DNA of 64,000 nucleotides from Chionoecetes opilio (taxonomy: Eukaryota; Arthropoda; Malacostraca; Decapoda; Majidae): the NCBI GenBank assembly GCA_016584305.1, contig JACEEZ010023454.1:27990-91989 (forward strand), in the 5' to 3' direction. This document shows, in pieces, positions 22,485 through 37,536 of the stretch. Position numbers and translations under genes: made by a program. How positions within the stretch are numbered: the first letter of the stretch is position 1; each line of letters starts with the position of its first letter. The notes below the pieces were generated by a model, which did not search any database, was not told the origin of the DNA, and saw nothing but the letters and a program-made list of their open reading frames with translations.

Positions 22485-22985
22485 CGGGCGTCCCCCCCTC
22501 CGGCAACACGCTGTCATCCGCCTCACCTGTGCCTTCCTGAAGAAGGCAGGTCAGCTGCCACGTCTGTTCTAGCATCATAGGACATCATCAGGGCTTATAG
22601 TGTTTCCCCAAGAGATCCTCGCAGCACTATACAACACCAACATAAACTGCCATGGTTAAATGAAGTGACATACTCAGAAATGCCTTACAGAAAAAACCCA
22701 ATTTACTACTTACCAATACATACACTGATCGTGGACTAGAAAGGTTTACTGCAAGGGAAGGTGAGGGATGTGTATAGCAAGGGACTCGAAGGGAGGCGAA
22801 GGGCGGCAGGATATCCAGGTCAGCAGCCGTGTTGCCATGAGTGCCGTGAGTCTGGCTGGCCTCGCCACTATTATGCTGGCTGCTGTTGGTTTAGGGCTGC
22901 AAGGATCCCTTGGGGAACACTATGAGCCCTGGTGATGTCCAATGATGCTATCACAGGCGTGGCAGCTGCCCTGTCTTGTGTCTTT
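22485..22985. repeat. Two further copies of the GCTGCGAGGATCCC repeat
   Basis: A reverse copy at about 22485-22630 and a forward copy at about 22890-22985, separated by unrecognised sequence. Confidence 0.7.
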
Positions 22986-23574
22986 CTCAGGAAACGCGGC
23001 ACTATTCAAATTAACCCAAGCTAAAAAATCGAACAATTGACGTCTATGATGCGCAATACTCTGCTCTTCACAACTCTTATTTTATTTGTCATGCTTCCTT
23101 AATTAATACTATACTTACTTCAAGAACCCAAATTTAAAAGAAAAAAAATTATTACTTACCGTATAATCCTTTGCCTTGCTCTGCACAGGCTCACTGCTTA
23201 GCCATGATAATGATGGATATTCTCTTCTCAGTATCTCTTTCTTCTCTGCAGCATGTCTAACCGAACCAAATCACTTTGCGCCAAATATTTATTTTAGCTT
23301 CATCAGTTTTCAACTGAATAAATGTGGTAGGCTACTTGACAATATTTCGGAGGAGAAATGCCATGCGTCGCAATATGAATAAATGCTTTCAAAGACCCTC
23401 GTTTTAAAACTTATAATATATTATCATGATCATTAGTGCATTGGTACAGAATCAGTGTTGTATTCCAAATATTTCACAAAGAGTAAATCTTTGATAAACA
23501 GAAGTAAAAATAGCCCGTGACACGATAAAAGGCATTGACTAACCATTAGTCAATGCCTTTCTGACGAAGGCTTT
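22986..23574. other. Unannotated sequence
   Basis: No gene or clear repeat; a short inverted motif (CATTGACTAACCATTAGTCAATG) lies at about 23532-23554. Confidence 0.45.
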
Positions 23575-24078
23575 GACTTATAGCGCATTTTCGTGACGTT
23601 CACCGCCCTGGTTCAGTCCAGTCCGGACCGGGTCAGGGTGGACTGATGGTCGCGAAAATACATCGAGACTGGCCCCGTCCCATTGTCGTCGTTCCTATTG
23701 GCTGGGGGATCGAGTGGGCGGTACTGAACTGAACTGTGGAGGCGCAGGCGTCCATCTTGTCAATATCCTTTTTGTCGTCCGCCTTTTAACCTGTGCTGAA
23801 GACTTTACAACTACCCCCGCCTGTGATACTTTAGTCTTATGGTCGGCCATCATGGTGTTTCATGTCTTATCAGCACCACGAGAAGCTCCTGGTCGCCTTC
23901 CCCGCTGACTGTAGTGCGCATGCGCCAGTTCTCCCCACACTGGTCCAAGGTGGTCCTGGTATGTGGGTCGGACCAGCCTGGACTGGGCTGAACCGTTCTA
24001 GACGCCTCGCAAAAACAGTGACCGCCCGGGACTAGCCCAGTCCAGACCGGGCCAGAGCGGTCGCGAAAATACGCTATA
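23575..24078. mobile_element. MITE with TATAGCGCATTTTCG-type TIRs
   Basis: Left TTATAGCGCATTTTCGTGAC and right (reversed) TTATAGCGTATTTTCGCGAC. Subterminal CAGTCCAGTCCGGACCGGG/CCAGTCCAGACCGGGCC repeats are GC-rich. The target duplication is not clear. Confidence 0.65.
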
Positions 24079-24094
24079 ACTTACGTTTTGTGTG

Positions 24095-24240
24095 CGGTCA
24101 TACACCAACCCTTCCCCAAGGAAAACTCCATGTTTAACTCGCACTGGTCCACCCGTGGTGCTTACAACCCATGATGATTGCACGCCACTCTCCGACACTG
24201 CCGGGCGTGGGTTTCCTGTTGCTATGACCTGTAGGAGCTA
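24095..24240 (-). pseudogene. Ty3/gypsy pol fragment, part beyond the 15.4-kb insert
   Basis: Reverse-strand residues SESGVQSSWVVSTTGG and FLGEGLVYDR continue in register with the RT fragment at 8105-8690 when compared with the unbroken copy 2 (59210-59960). Confidence 0.75.
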
Positions 24241-24289
24241 GCTAGTTAAAATACATTACCTCTGCCCCTGACTAACTGTGTGTAGTAAT

Positions 24290-26314
24290 CAGTGGTGGGC
24301 GCCGTTAATCAAAAAGTTAACTTCGTTAACCGTTAATCCGTTATCCAAAAAATTAACTTCGATAACCGTTAATCAGTTAATTCTTTAAAAATGTAACGGA
24401 AGTTATCGATAAACCGTTAACGTTAATTTTTATTCTAGAAAAAAAAAAAAAAATCTGTTTTTGCTCTAAAACCACCTAATAACACCTTTGAAAAGTGCCA
24501 AAACTATATTAACTATTATTATTTTATATATAGTATATAAAACTATATATTAACAAACTGGATCTTACAATATCGAAAAAATAATGGACCAATTTACTCT
24601 ACTTGAGGTAAGGATTGATTTGACATCTTCAAGCCTCATATAGTTGGGCAGTGATGTTGATTTTTCTATGTGAACAGTATTTTTGATGATACAGCCAATT
24701 TAAGTGCAGAAAATGTATACGCTCTAAAACGACTGGCGCCATGTTGTGACGTCATAAGCACAAACAACAGAGCAAAAACAGCTGTCAAGCGGCCGCTACT
24801 ATTATGTACTACCTACTAATACACCGACTTGCATTACCCCTACTACCGGCAAGATGACCAGTAATCCTCCTTCAAGTGATGTAGTAGGTATTCACTGTGT
24901 TTGTGAATATGTAAGTTGTAGTTTATAAGGAAAAAGTGGATAGACAGAGATAAGTGGCCCGTGACACCTGACAAGTGACGACTTCTGGGATCGGCATTCC
25001 TTATAGGGAGCTTAAATGAACCTGCAATGACATGTACAGCTAGACAGATAGACGAACTCATAGAGGAACAGGTAGAAATGTATGGCTTTCTTTCCCCACA
25101 TTAGCAAAACATACACCCTCGTCACTCTACTCACCACTACAACCTTTACTAACCATACATTTCTACCTGTTCCTCTATGAGTTCGTCTATCTGTCTAGCT
25201 GTACATGTCATTGCAGGTTCATTTAAGCTCCCTATAAGGAATGCCGATCCCAGAAGTCATCACTAGTCTGGTGTCACGGGCCACTTTGCTCTGTCTATCC
25301 ACTTTTTCCTTATAAACTACAACTTACATATTCACAAACACAGTGAATACCTACTACATCACTTGAAGGAGGATTACTGGTCATCTTGCGGTAGTAGGGT
25401 AATGCAAGTTAGTTAGGTTAGTAAAATAAAACTATAATTTGCGGTTTGCTGAGCCAAAACAAGCCGATCAGCTGATCAGGCGAGATCTGAGTTTGCAGTT
25501 ACTACGTCACAACCAATGACAACGCGTTCCGCCGTGTTGTGATATTTTGGCCCCAAAAAGGCCATATATTTCATTTATGGTGCATTTCTCAGCAAAAAGA
25601 ATATGAGTACAGTGATATGTAGCCTATATTGCACCCAAAGCTTTATAATACTCCGTGTTTTAGGTGTGAGTAAACGGGTCCATTTGGCTATGCCTACTAG
25701 AATATCAAATGAATGTACGCAAATGTTTAATATATTATAATAATGAAACTTGACTTATTTATTTTCTTTCAATTAACACTAATGGTATCGCTATAATAAC
25801 AGATACTCACGTTGTAACCGTAATAGCTCTCCAGAGTGAAGTGAGTCCCCTTTCTACTGGCACTTCCTTTTATATATAGCGCTGCGTTGCGTGCTATGGT
25901 GCAATATCTTATTTGTTTATTAAAGAAACTTTATATGATCTATTAATAAAAAATAATTGCTTAAATATCGAATACATAAAATATCATTTTGAACTCACAA
26001 TTCGAAGTTTAATTGAAAAGTTATTTATAATAATAAGTGGCGTTATATCGGGGTTGAAAGAATGACGCGTACAATATTAAATATGCTAAGACTCTACATC
26101 TGTATTGAAAATCTGAAAATAGAAACTTTTAAACGTTTACCGGTTTTTATGAAATTTTTGGGTTAGCGGACTTGAGATAACGGAAGTTAAATGTAACGGA
26201 AGTTAATTAGTCCGATAATGATTTCCAAAGTTAACTTAAAAGTTAAATCGTTAACAAAAATGTTAACTTCGTTAATTAACGATTAACGGATTAACGGTTT
26301 GGTGCCCACCTTTG
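24290..26314. mobile_element. Non-autonomous hAT-type element
   Basis: 2,025 bp starting CAGTGGTGGGC and ending GCCCACCTTTG, flanked by a perfect 8-bp duplication GTAGTAAT (24282-24289, 26315-26322). Copy 2 has the empty site with a single ATAGTAAT at 60007-60014. An 8-bp duplication and CAGTG-type ends are hallmarks of hAT. The subterminal regions are rich in GTTAAC/CGTTAAT motifs. No transposase ORF. The interior carries a long hairpin. Confidence 0.9.
24827..25410. repeat. Long inverted repeat inside the hAT element
   Basis: Arms 24827-25085 and 25153-25410, about 258 bp and nearly identical, with a 67-bp spacer. The transcript would fold into a long hairpin. Confidence 0.9.
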
Positions 26315-26322
26315 GTAGTAAT

Positions 26323-27416
<1,094 letters not shown>

Positions 27417-27423
27417 TTTTCAG

Positions 27424-27655
27424 TTATACCAATAATTATGTTTCCTTCACTTTCACTCCCCTATCCACAATACCCAGCCTGTCGTACTCCTCCTCTTCTC
27501 TTCATCAGGGCATTTGATTCTTCCTTCACATTCCCTCGCTGGAGCCTTCCTCTCACCGCCGATCAACTACACGTGTCGTCCGCCTCCCCTAACTTCCCCA
27601 CCAACCACCGTCGTAATGATACAACGTACACAATGGACACCTTAATTCTGCACGA
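27424..27655 (+). CDS. SLC22-type transporter exon, first extracellular loop, copy 1
   Basis: Acceptor TTTTTCAG before 27424, donor GTGAGT at 27656. The 232 bp are open and fit the neighbouring phases exactly: the exon takes two bases to complete the codon split after exon 1 and leaves two for the next exon. It encodes a hydrophobic start (the rest of TM1) and then YPACRTPP, a Cys-containing start of the large extracellular loop, ending NDTTYTMDTLILH. NDT is a possible N-glycosylation site. Loop sequences of SLC22 proteins vary, so identification rests on phase and position. Copy 2 has 28 extra bases here. Confidence 0.65.
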
Positions 27656-27788
27656 GTGAGTGAGCGAACAATTTCTGTTCAATTTTTCTTTATGTGCAGT
27701 ACAATTTACATAAGCATGAACCCGTTGCAAGAGATATGTGTGAACCAACACAAGCTAGCATTTACATAACATTTTCTGGTATTTTCAG

Positions 27789-27900
27789 CGCTTCATGCGG
27801 CTACCTGGGGCAAAACCTAACAACTGGGCGCCTGGAGGAGTTTCCGTGTACCAAGTGGGACTTTGACACCTCCACGTTCTCTTCCACCGTCACATCAGAG
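27789..27900 (+). CDS. SLC22-type transporter exon, end of extracellular loop, copy 1
   Basis: Acceptor ATTTTCAG, donor GTTAGG. 112 bp encode SCGYLGQNLTTG, then FPCTKWDFDTSTFSST, ending TSE. The C-x2-W-x-[FY]-D segment followed by FSST and an acidic residue is the SLC22 signature that precedes the LVC motif of TM2. The exon ends on a codon boundary. Copy 2 (62657-62768) differs by a few bases (Gly to Val after GYL). Confidence 0.88.
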
Positions 27901-28128
27901 GTTAGGGGACGACACAAATGATGTTTGCGCAGGGGAATGGTGACTTTGGGAGTTAGGTAAAAGGCTGTGGGCGTAAGGAAGGTAGTTTTCAGACGTGAAA
28001 CAGATGATTATATGATTGTGTAAGACATATTATCGTCAGGAGACTAAACCAGATAGTTGCGGACGAGTTGCCGGATCACAGGAAGCTGTCGTGGATATCA
28101 CCTTGACATCTGCAATCTATCCCTTTAG

Positions 28129-28232
28129 TTCAGTTTGGTGTGCGAGCGACGGTATCTTCGCGTTGTTCATCAGAGCATCTTTATGAGTGGTGTTATGGTG
28201 GGAGCGCTCTTCAGTGGCTTCCTGGCTGACCG
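28129..28232 (+). CDS. SLC22-type transporter exon, TM2, copy 1
   Basis: Acceptor CCCTTTAG, donor GTGAGT. 104 bp in phase 0 encode FSLVCERRYLRVVHQS, then IFMSGVMVGALFSGFLADR. LVC is the conserved SLC22 start of TM2, and GFLADR begins the MFS loop 2-3 signature (G-x-L-x-D-R-x-G-R) completed by the next exon. The product is a 12-TM plasma-membrane transporter of organic ions or carnitine; the substrate cannot be told. Confidence 0.9.
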
Positions 28233-28330
28233 GTGAGTTATTGACTTTTTCATCAGTTGTGTTGTGTGGTTGATCTAGATCCCGTCTGTGATTCATTAAA
28301 GCTTTCCAATGTTCTTTTCCTCGCTCATAG

Positions 28331-28489
28331 TTACGGACGGCTGAGGATGATCGCCATCTCGATAACATCCTTCACGGTATTGGCTCTCATCTCCCCGTGG
28401 CTGCCTTCACTGGAATTCCTGCTCGCTTTCCGTTTCCTACTTGGCATAATGCAGCCCTCTTCTCTGACCACAGCATATACGTATATTGG
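28331..28489 (+). pseudogene. SLC22-type transporter exon, TM3-TM4, copy 1 (4-bp insertion)
   Basis: Acceptor CGCTCATAG, donor GTAAGC. Encodes YGRLRMIAI (completing the MFS loop motif), TM3, and LLAFRFLLGIMQPSS of TM4. The end differs from copy 2: GCATATACGTATATTGG here against GCATATACATTGG there, four extra bases that change the donor phase from 1 to 2. With the stop in exon 7048-7154 this suggests copy 1 does not encode a full transporter. No later exons were found in the following 28 kb. Confidence 0.82.
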
Positions 28490-28532
28490 GTAAGCAATAT
28501 GAATTGCACTTACGTTTAGTAAATATTAGTGG

Positions 28533-28712
28533 CTGACACAGATGCCGACAACCACCACAAAATGTGTGTGGAAATTATCCACCAACCACCCTCTCATTGG
28601 TAGAGTGGGGGTTTTGTTCCCCTCCCTTTGTAATAAGGGAGCTGATGTTCGCTCACCGTAGGGGAGAGTAGGAATGTATATATATACATTTATATATATA
28701 TATTATTATATA

Positions 28713-28770
<58 letters not shown>

Positions 28771-28780
28771 TATATATATA
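28533..28780. repeat. Unshared sequence and (TA)n
   Basis: Homology with copy 2 stops at about 28532. (TA)n runs at about 28676-28780 and abuts the next transposon. Confidence 0.75.
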
Positions 28781-31960
<3,180 letters not shown>

Positions 31961-32993
31961 TCAATCAATCATTGGGGGCATACGCCGGGGGACGCGTCGC
32001 CTCGCCCACCCTACGACGCCACTCCCGGGGGTCACCACGCGCGAGTTCCCATGCAGGCTCCTTTCCCATACCAAGCAGCTCTCGACAAGAAACATCAACT
32101 TGCTCCAGCCACGAGCCTTGTGGGCGCCCCCTTGGCCTCCTCCACGCCGGATTGTCTCTTACAGATACAACCCGATGGGAAGGATCGGTTTCAGGGTAAC
32201 GTGCCACATGCCCATATAGCCGAAGTTGGCGCTGACGGACTATGCAGGTAATAGGCCTCGATTCAGTCTCACGGTGCAATCGCTGATTTCACACGTAATC
32301 ATCCCAGCGATACCCCATGATTCTGCGAAGACATTTATTACCAAAGGCATTGATTCGTCTCTTCAAGTCACTATTTAGTGTCCATGTCTCACAACCATAG
32401 AGTAAGACAAGACAGGGATCACAAGCGATTTGAAGATCCGGATCTTTGTCCTGCACAGGTACCGACAACGCCAAATACTCCCGCTGAGCGAGTCCATAAC
32501 ACCGTGGGCTATGCCAATCCGCCGTAAGACTTCTTGACGTGACCCGCCATCATTATGGACTGCGCTACCAAGGTATGTAAAACTTTCCAAGATCTCAATG
32601 TCCTCGCCACACGCATGAACAGACTGTACTGCTTCATCTAGTAAGTCTCCAAACACATGGACCTTGGTCTTGAGCCAGGAGACCTCAAGTCCCAAAGGCT
32701 TTGCCTCCTCGTGCAGCGCCTCGAGAGCCATCACCAGGACCTCCGGCGACTCAGCAAAGATTACTACATCATCGGCAAAAACAAGATCAGTGATCTTGGT
32801 GTTGCCGACGGATGCTCCACAATCACTTTGATCTACAACCTTGTCCAATACCCAGTCCATACAAGCGTTGAAAAGTGATGGGGCAAGGACGCACCCTTGC
32901 CTCACTCCTGTATTCACAGGAAAGAAGCCGGATACACCTGCCCCACACTTCACAGCACTCTCGGTCCCAGAATACAGACCAGTTATCAAACCA
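31961..32993 (-). mobile_element. LINE copy c, 5'-truncated
   Basis: Same family as 753-2989. The tail (TGAT repeats) is at 31961-31972. The longest frame, 32375-33016, covers RT motif 4 (GVRQGCVLAPSLFN), FADDVV and FTYLGSAV; 31965-32279 encodes the C-terminal LRLYGHVARYP part. A short indel near TMVVRHGH separates them. AAACCATA occurs at both edges, but part of it belongs to the LINE, so it is either a target duplication or microhomology. Confidence 0.88.
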
Positions 32994-33726
32994 TAGGACG
33001 TGTTTAAATTCAACACAGTGATTATATCCGCCGCGTCAGTGTTGTTTGAAACCCGCCTGACGCTTCAGATCAAAACACTCAGCTCCGCCCTTCACCTCCG
33101 GCCTGATCACGGCCTGGCCACTCCGACCGCCTGAGCAGGAAGTATTGATAAGCCATCAACCCAATCAACCCTCCTATCCACTGATAAGTATCTTAGTTTG
33201 TGCTAGCTGGGACTTTTTGTGGATAAGATAGACAAGTGTTATCTGAAGGTAAGAACTCAAATTAAATAAATGTTTGTGACATAAAATTTCCACAATGCGT
33301 TTGAAATTCTCGACTCAAAGAAATACGCTCTTCTTGAAAAAAAAGAAACACATCAACAAAGAAATATATAAATGAATGAATGAATACATAAGTGCAACAG
33401 CATGAGTAATCCATTCCCTACATTGAAGAAAAATATATTTCGCAGAAATAATGAAATGTACATCGCTCACATGGTTAAACAAAACATTTCTAAACTTACT
33501 TTGTGGAACATGTCTCTTCAAGGCGGGTTTCTGTGTTCTGTGTCTGTATGTGTGTGTATGTGTTTCAATTATATAACGGTTCAACACCCTCCCCCCCTCT
33601 TCTCAATCCCCCCCGCCATGCGGTCTGGCAGTCTGGCCACCATGCTTCTAATCACATCAGGTGGATGGGCCCTTGGGACCAGGTGTGAAAAAGGGAGAGA
33701 AGATGAAGTAGCGAAACACACACACA

Positions 33727-33757
<31 letters not shown>

Positions 33758-33924
33758 CGTACACACGATGAATATGATCTCATGGGATTTCGAGGCTCTC
33801 TGTGTGGCAGACTTTAAAGGTGAATTTAGCGTGGACATCATTGTTGTGTAAGTCCTTTTACTGACAAGGTCAGCCACTTAGCATTAAAGAAGACTTTAGG
33901 CTCCACCGGTCTACAGGCTGTGGG
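32994..33924. other. Unannotated sequence with (CA)n
   Basis: (CA)n at about 33716-33760. No gene recognised. Confidence 0.5.
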
Positions 33925-34215
33925 AAGAGGAAGAGCTCGCTTCGCTCGCTTGGACACCTATTTCAGCCGAAATCAGGTGTCATATAGGCTTGTAAAATGT
34001 TTCCATGAATTCTTCTTCTTCTTCTTCTTCTTCTTGTGACTACTTTTGTAGGCAACGGGTATACACTGACAGGCGTAAAGGAAGAAATTTGGCACAAAAG
34101 GTTATATTTCGTCTCTTAACTCATTTATGCAGGAACTATTCACTATATGAGAAACAAATAAGAGTTAATGTATGTCTAATGTATTTTTATTTACAGATTA
34201 AACGCGTAAAATTGT
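33925..34215 (+). repeat. Dispersed repeat, third copy of the 37.5-kb hairpin arm
   Basis: Starts CTCGCTTCGCTCGCTTGG and contains GGAAGAAATTTGGCACA and CTCATTTATGCAGGAACTAT, as in both arms at 37537-37998. Includes a (TTC)n run at 34011-34035. Confidence 0.8.
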
Positions 34216-34681
34216 TTATTTTAGGCTGTGCACTGTGCAGGCCATAAATATGTTGCCAAGTCAAAAGTTACAGTTTGACGAAATAGTTTTGGCTTCGAAA
34301 GGGAAAGAAAAAGGTATAAATGGGGGGAAAAAAACCATTGAGTTCATGTTAAATATTTTTATGTGCGTGTGCATGTGTGTGACGGGAAATATGAGTCATA
34401 AGGGGAGTATTAATTTCCAAATAAGGATATTTTTATCAGGGTGATCTGGCAACTGTGTGAGTTTGAGTGTGGATTTGTGGTTGGGTGTTAGCCTTGCCTT
34501 GGCTTCTCAGAGGCTCGATAGTGTTAGGATATTAGTAGGATAGTGTGATAGTGTTGTCTACGCGTCCTACACAATCCTCCCGGCGTCCCAGAGTCCTACA
34601 GTGCCAGGATACGAGGTGGGAAGGATATGGGGAGTTTTCAAAGCTAAGCCGCCAGATGTCTCTCGCGCATCTCACATCCAC

Positions 34682-35666
34682 TGCCCTTTGAGCGTGAATG
34701 ATCTATCATTTACCGTAAACTCCCTGTAATTTTTCGGGACATATCAGAATTACCCTTCAATACAACAACTGAAACAGTTCTTAATAAAAAATGTAGTTTA
34801 TCATTTTGTTTTTCAGCACTTGAAGAAAATATTGGCAAAACATAGAATACTTGAAAACTCAAATTTCTTAAAATCGTCATTTCATGGAAACACTGCACGT
34901 TCAAGCTGAATGAAGCTTCAGGAAGTATGTACTTGTATGTAAGCTTTCGCCGAGTACCTGTTTTGAATGTGTCTGTCTCTTTTGCGACGAACATTTAACC
35001 AAGAAATAGTGTGGCGTTCAGCATCTCCGAAGAAACCATCCCGATGTCGGGATCTGATATCAGTCACTTCTTCTTATCCACGGCTGGGGGGAAGAGTCTT
35101 GTTTTGTTCTTGTTTTAGGGCTGCGAGGATCCCTTGGGGAACACTATGAGCCCTGGTGATGTCCTAAGATGCTATTACAGGCGTGGTAGTTGACCTGTCT
35201 CCTCAGGAAGGCACAGGTGAGGCAGATAACGGCGGATGCATGCGTTCCTGCAGCCCGCTCTTTTTCAAGACAACAAGTAAACAAGACCCATGTATTGTCT
35301 TCGATAGAGGACTGTTCGTTGAGGTGCCAATTACTTAAATTACTTCTTGGTTAAATGTTCGTCGTAAGAGAGACATATACACCCAAAACAGGTACTCAGT
35401 GAAAACTTACATACAAGTACATACTTCCTGAAGCTTCATTCAGCTTAAACGTGCAGTGTTTCCATGAAATGACGATTTTAAGAAATTGAGTTTTCAAGTA
35501 TTCTATGTTTTGCCAATATTTTCTTCAAGTGCTGAAAAACAAAATGATAAACTACATTTTTTATTAAGAACTGTTTCAGTTGTTGTATTGAAGGGTAATT
35601 CTGATATGTCCCCAAAAAGTACAGGAAATTTACGGTAAATGATAGATCATTCACGCTCAAAGGGCA
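34682..35666. repeat. Long inverted repeat, about 325-bp arms
   Basis: Arms 34682-35006 and 35343-35666, highly similar, spacer about 336 bp. The spacer includes a GCTGCGAGGATCCC repeat copy (35117-35233). Weaker symmetry extends outwards to GGGGAGTTTTC/GAAAACTCCCC. Foldback-type structure; no ORF of note. Confidence 0.88.
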
Positions 35667-35769
35667 GAGGATATGAGAGCGCGAGAAACAGGCTTGAGCG
35701 TGAGCTTATTAGAAAACTCCCCATTAGAATACCCGCGTACGATTCGGGTGTAGGATGTTTTGACGTTTT

Positions 35770-36594
35770 GTTTTGAAATTGTTGTGGGGGATTATAAGGT
35801 GTTTTAGGGTGTGTGGGGTGTGTTGTAGGGTGTGTAAAAGTGTTCTAGGGTGTGTGGGGGTGTAAGGGTGTGGGAATCTGTGTGTGGGGGTATGTAAGGG
35901 TGAATCAGGGTGTCAGGGTTGTGTGGGAATATGTTAGGGTGTGTGTATGTGTCAGGATGTGTGTGGGGTTGTGATAGCGTGTGTGGGATTGTGGGTGGGT
36001 GTGTAAGGATGTAAGGGTTGTATGGGGATGTTTAAGGGTTAGTGTGTGTGTTGGTTGTGTTTTAGGATATGTGTAGGGGTGTGTTAGGGTATCCGTTGAT
36101 TCGGGCCGCCAGTTGAAACAGGCCGCCTATAGTAGCATGCATACCCAGCAGACAGTATACTTTGTGGTTAAGGTTAGGTTAGGTTAGGTATACTTTGTGG
36201 TTAAGGTTAGGTTAGGTTAGGTATACTTTGTGGTTAAGGTTAGGTTAGGTTAGGTATACTTTGTGGTTAAGGTTAGGTTAGGTTAGGTTAGGTATACTTT
36301 GTGGTTAAGGTTAGGTTAGGTTAGGTATACTTTGTGGTTAAGGTTAGGTTAGGTTAGGTATACTTTGTGGTTAAGGTTAGGTTAGGTTTCATTAAAACCT
36401 ATAAGGTTATGCATAAATGCATGCTTGGTATGCATTTAATATAGGCGGCCTGCTTCAACTGGCGGCCCGAATCAACTGTATCCGTGTGTTAGGATATAGG
36501 GTGTGTGTGGGGCTGTATTTTAGAGTGTGTGTATGTGTCAGGATGTGTGTAGGGTTGTGATAGTGTGTGTAGGTTTGTGGGTGGGTTAGGATGG
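35770..36594. repeat. Degenerate G/T-rich repeat (GTGTGGGGTGTG type), split by a MITE
   Basis: Irregular TTAGGGTGTGTG/GGTGTGTGGGG units at 35770-36094 and 36477-36594. Confidence 0.75.
36095..36476. mobile_element. MITE with 36-bp TIRs and a TTAGG-rich tandem core
   Basis: TIR tip GTTGATTCGGGCCGCCAG at both ends in inverse orientation, one mismatch in the first 36 bp. The core (about 36150-36385) is seven units of a 33-bp repeat, GTATACTTTGTGGTTAAGG plus (TTAGG)n, one unit having an extra GGTTA. Confidence 0.85.
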
Positions 36595-36785
36595 GTAACA
36601 GGAAGGTTCGACGGAATACGTTTTCGACGACACCGTCGAAACTTCCAAGTCATTTATTTACGGTGATACACAGGCGACAGGTGTGTTGCGAGGCCGTACA
36701 GGTGTGTAGTGACAGGTGTGGTGTATGTGGTAAAGCGAGGGAGGTTAAGAGTGAGGTGTTAGCCCCCCAGTGTGTGTGTCTGACC

Positions 36786-36965
36786 TAAAGAGCGAACGCG
36801 CAGTTCTCGTCCACTATAACGGCGTCAGCCCCGTACCGCCGCGGCCACGGGTACGGCGCGGGGCACAGTGGTCCATAGAAGCTAATCTCTGGGAAGCGGG
36901 ACTCGAACCTAGGATCAGCACATCAAGGTATACCTTCGGTACGTCTCTGTAGTATTCAGCGGGAG
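36786..36965 (-). repeat. Possible tRNA-derived SINE
   Basis: The reverse strand contains AGGTTCGAGTCCCGC, a good box B, in a GC-rich context. Box A is not convincing. Confidence 0.4.
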
Positions 36966-37536
36966 ACACCTTGCAAAAACACGTCAAAATATTCCATTTA
37001 CCGGTATTAAACTATGATGTCATATATTTCAGGAAGAATATTACGCTGAAAGGCTAATATGGCGGCAATGTATTATCGTCCACCCTATATTTATCAATAG
37101 CAATACTCCTATTGTCACTAATAATTGTCACATATATAAGGTATTTAAGGGTAAATCTCACTTTATTTCCCATTAAATAAGTCTATATGGAAGTGAGCTA
37201 ACTCTAATTTTCTCTACGTGTATTTCTTTCTCTCCTATCTTTCTCCTTTTCTCTCTATCTTTCTCTCCTATTTTCTCCACTCTATCTAAACATTACATTG
37301 GAAGTGAGCTAGCTTAAATTTTCTCTACGTGTTAGAGTTTCTCTAAGGGAAAATCTCAGCTAATTTACTCCTAATATGTCTGTATATCTGGGATGATAAG
37401 TAAACAAGGCCGCCCAGTGGTTCCTGAACGCTGATTGGCTGACAACGTAGCTAGGCCTCTGATTGGCTCGTGGGAATCCTGAGGTGACGAGTTGCCGATT
37501 ACGTATTTCAAACGAGTAATTCGCTCTTTTTTTTGC

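Larger units (their letters stand above)
8697..24094. mobile_element. 15.4-kb composite insertion bounded by 10-bp inverted repeats
   Basis: Copy 2 reads straight through AACCTTCCGGTCATACACC. In copy 1 this is interrupted at CCTTCCG by CACACAAAAC (8697-8706), and resumes after GTTTTGTGTG (24085-24094) with CGGTCATACACC. The ends are perfect 10-bp inverted repeats, and CG is duplicated (8695-8696, 24095-24096). The interior is a patchwork of other elements listed separately. I do not recognise a transposase belonging to the outer boundaries. Confidence 0.75.

Noticed and set aside
22838..22936. Short ORF with a signal-peptide-like start (MSAVSLAGLATIMLAAVG)
   Set aside because: Only about 31 codons, running into the dispersed GCTGCGAGGATCCC repeat; no splice or family support.
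8697..24094. Polinton/Maverick, suggested by the 15-kb size
   Set aside because: No DNA polymerase B, integrase, protease or capsid genes, the ends are not AG-type, and the duplication is 2 bp rather than 6.
33716..33877. Overlapping ORFs around (CA)n
   Set aside because: Open on both strands because of the dinucleotide repeat; no domain.
36150..36385. Telomere or internal telomeric array
   Set aside because: TTAGG units are only two or three long within a 33-bp tandem repeat bounded by MITE TIRs.
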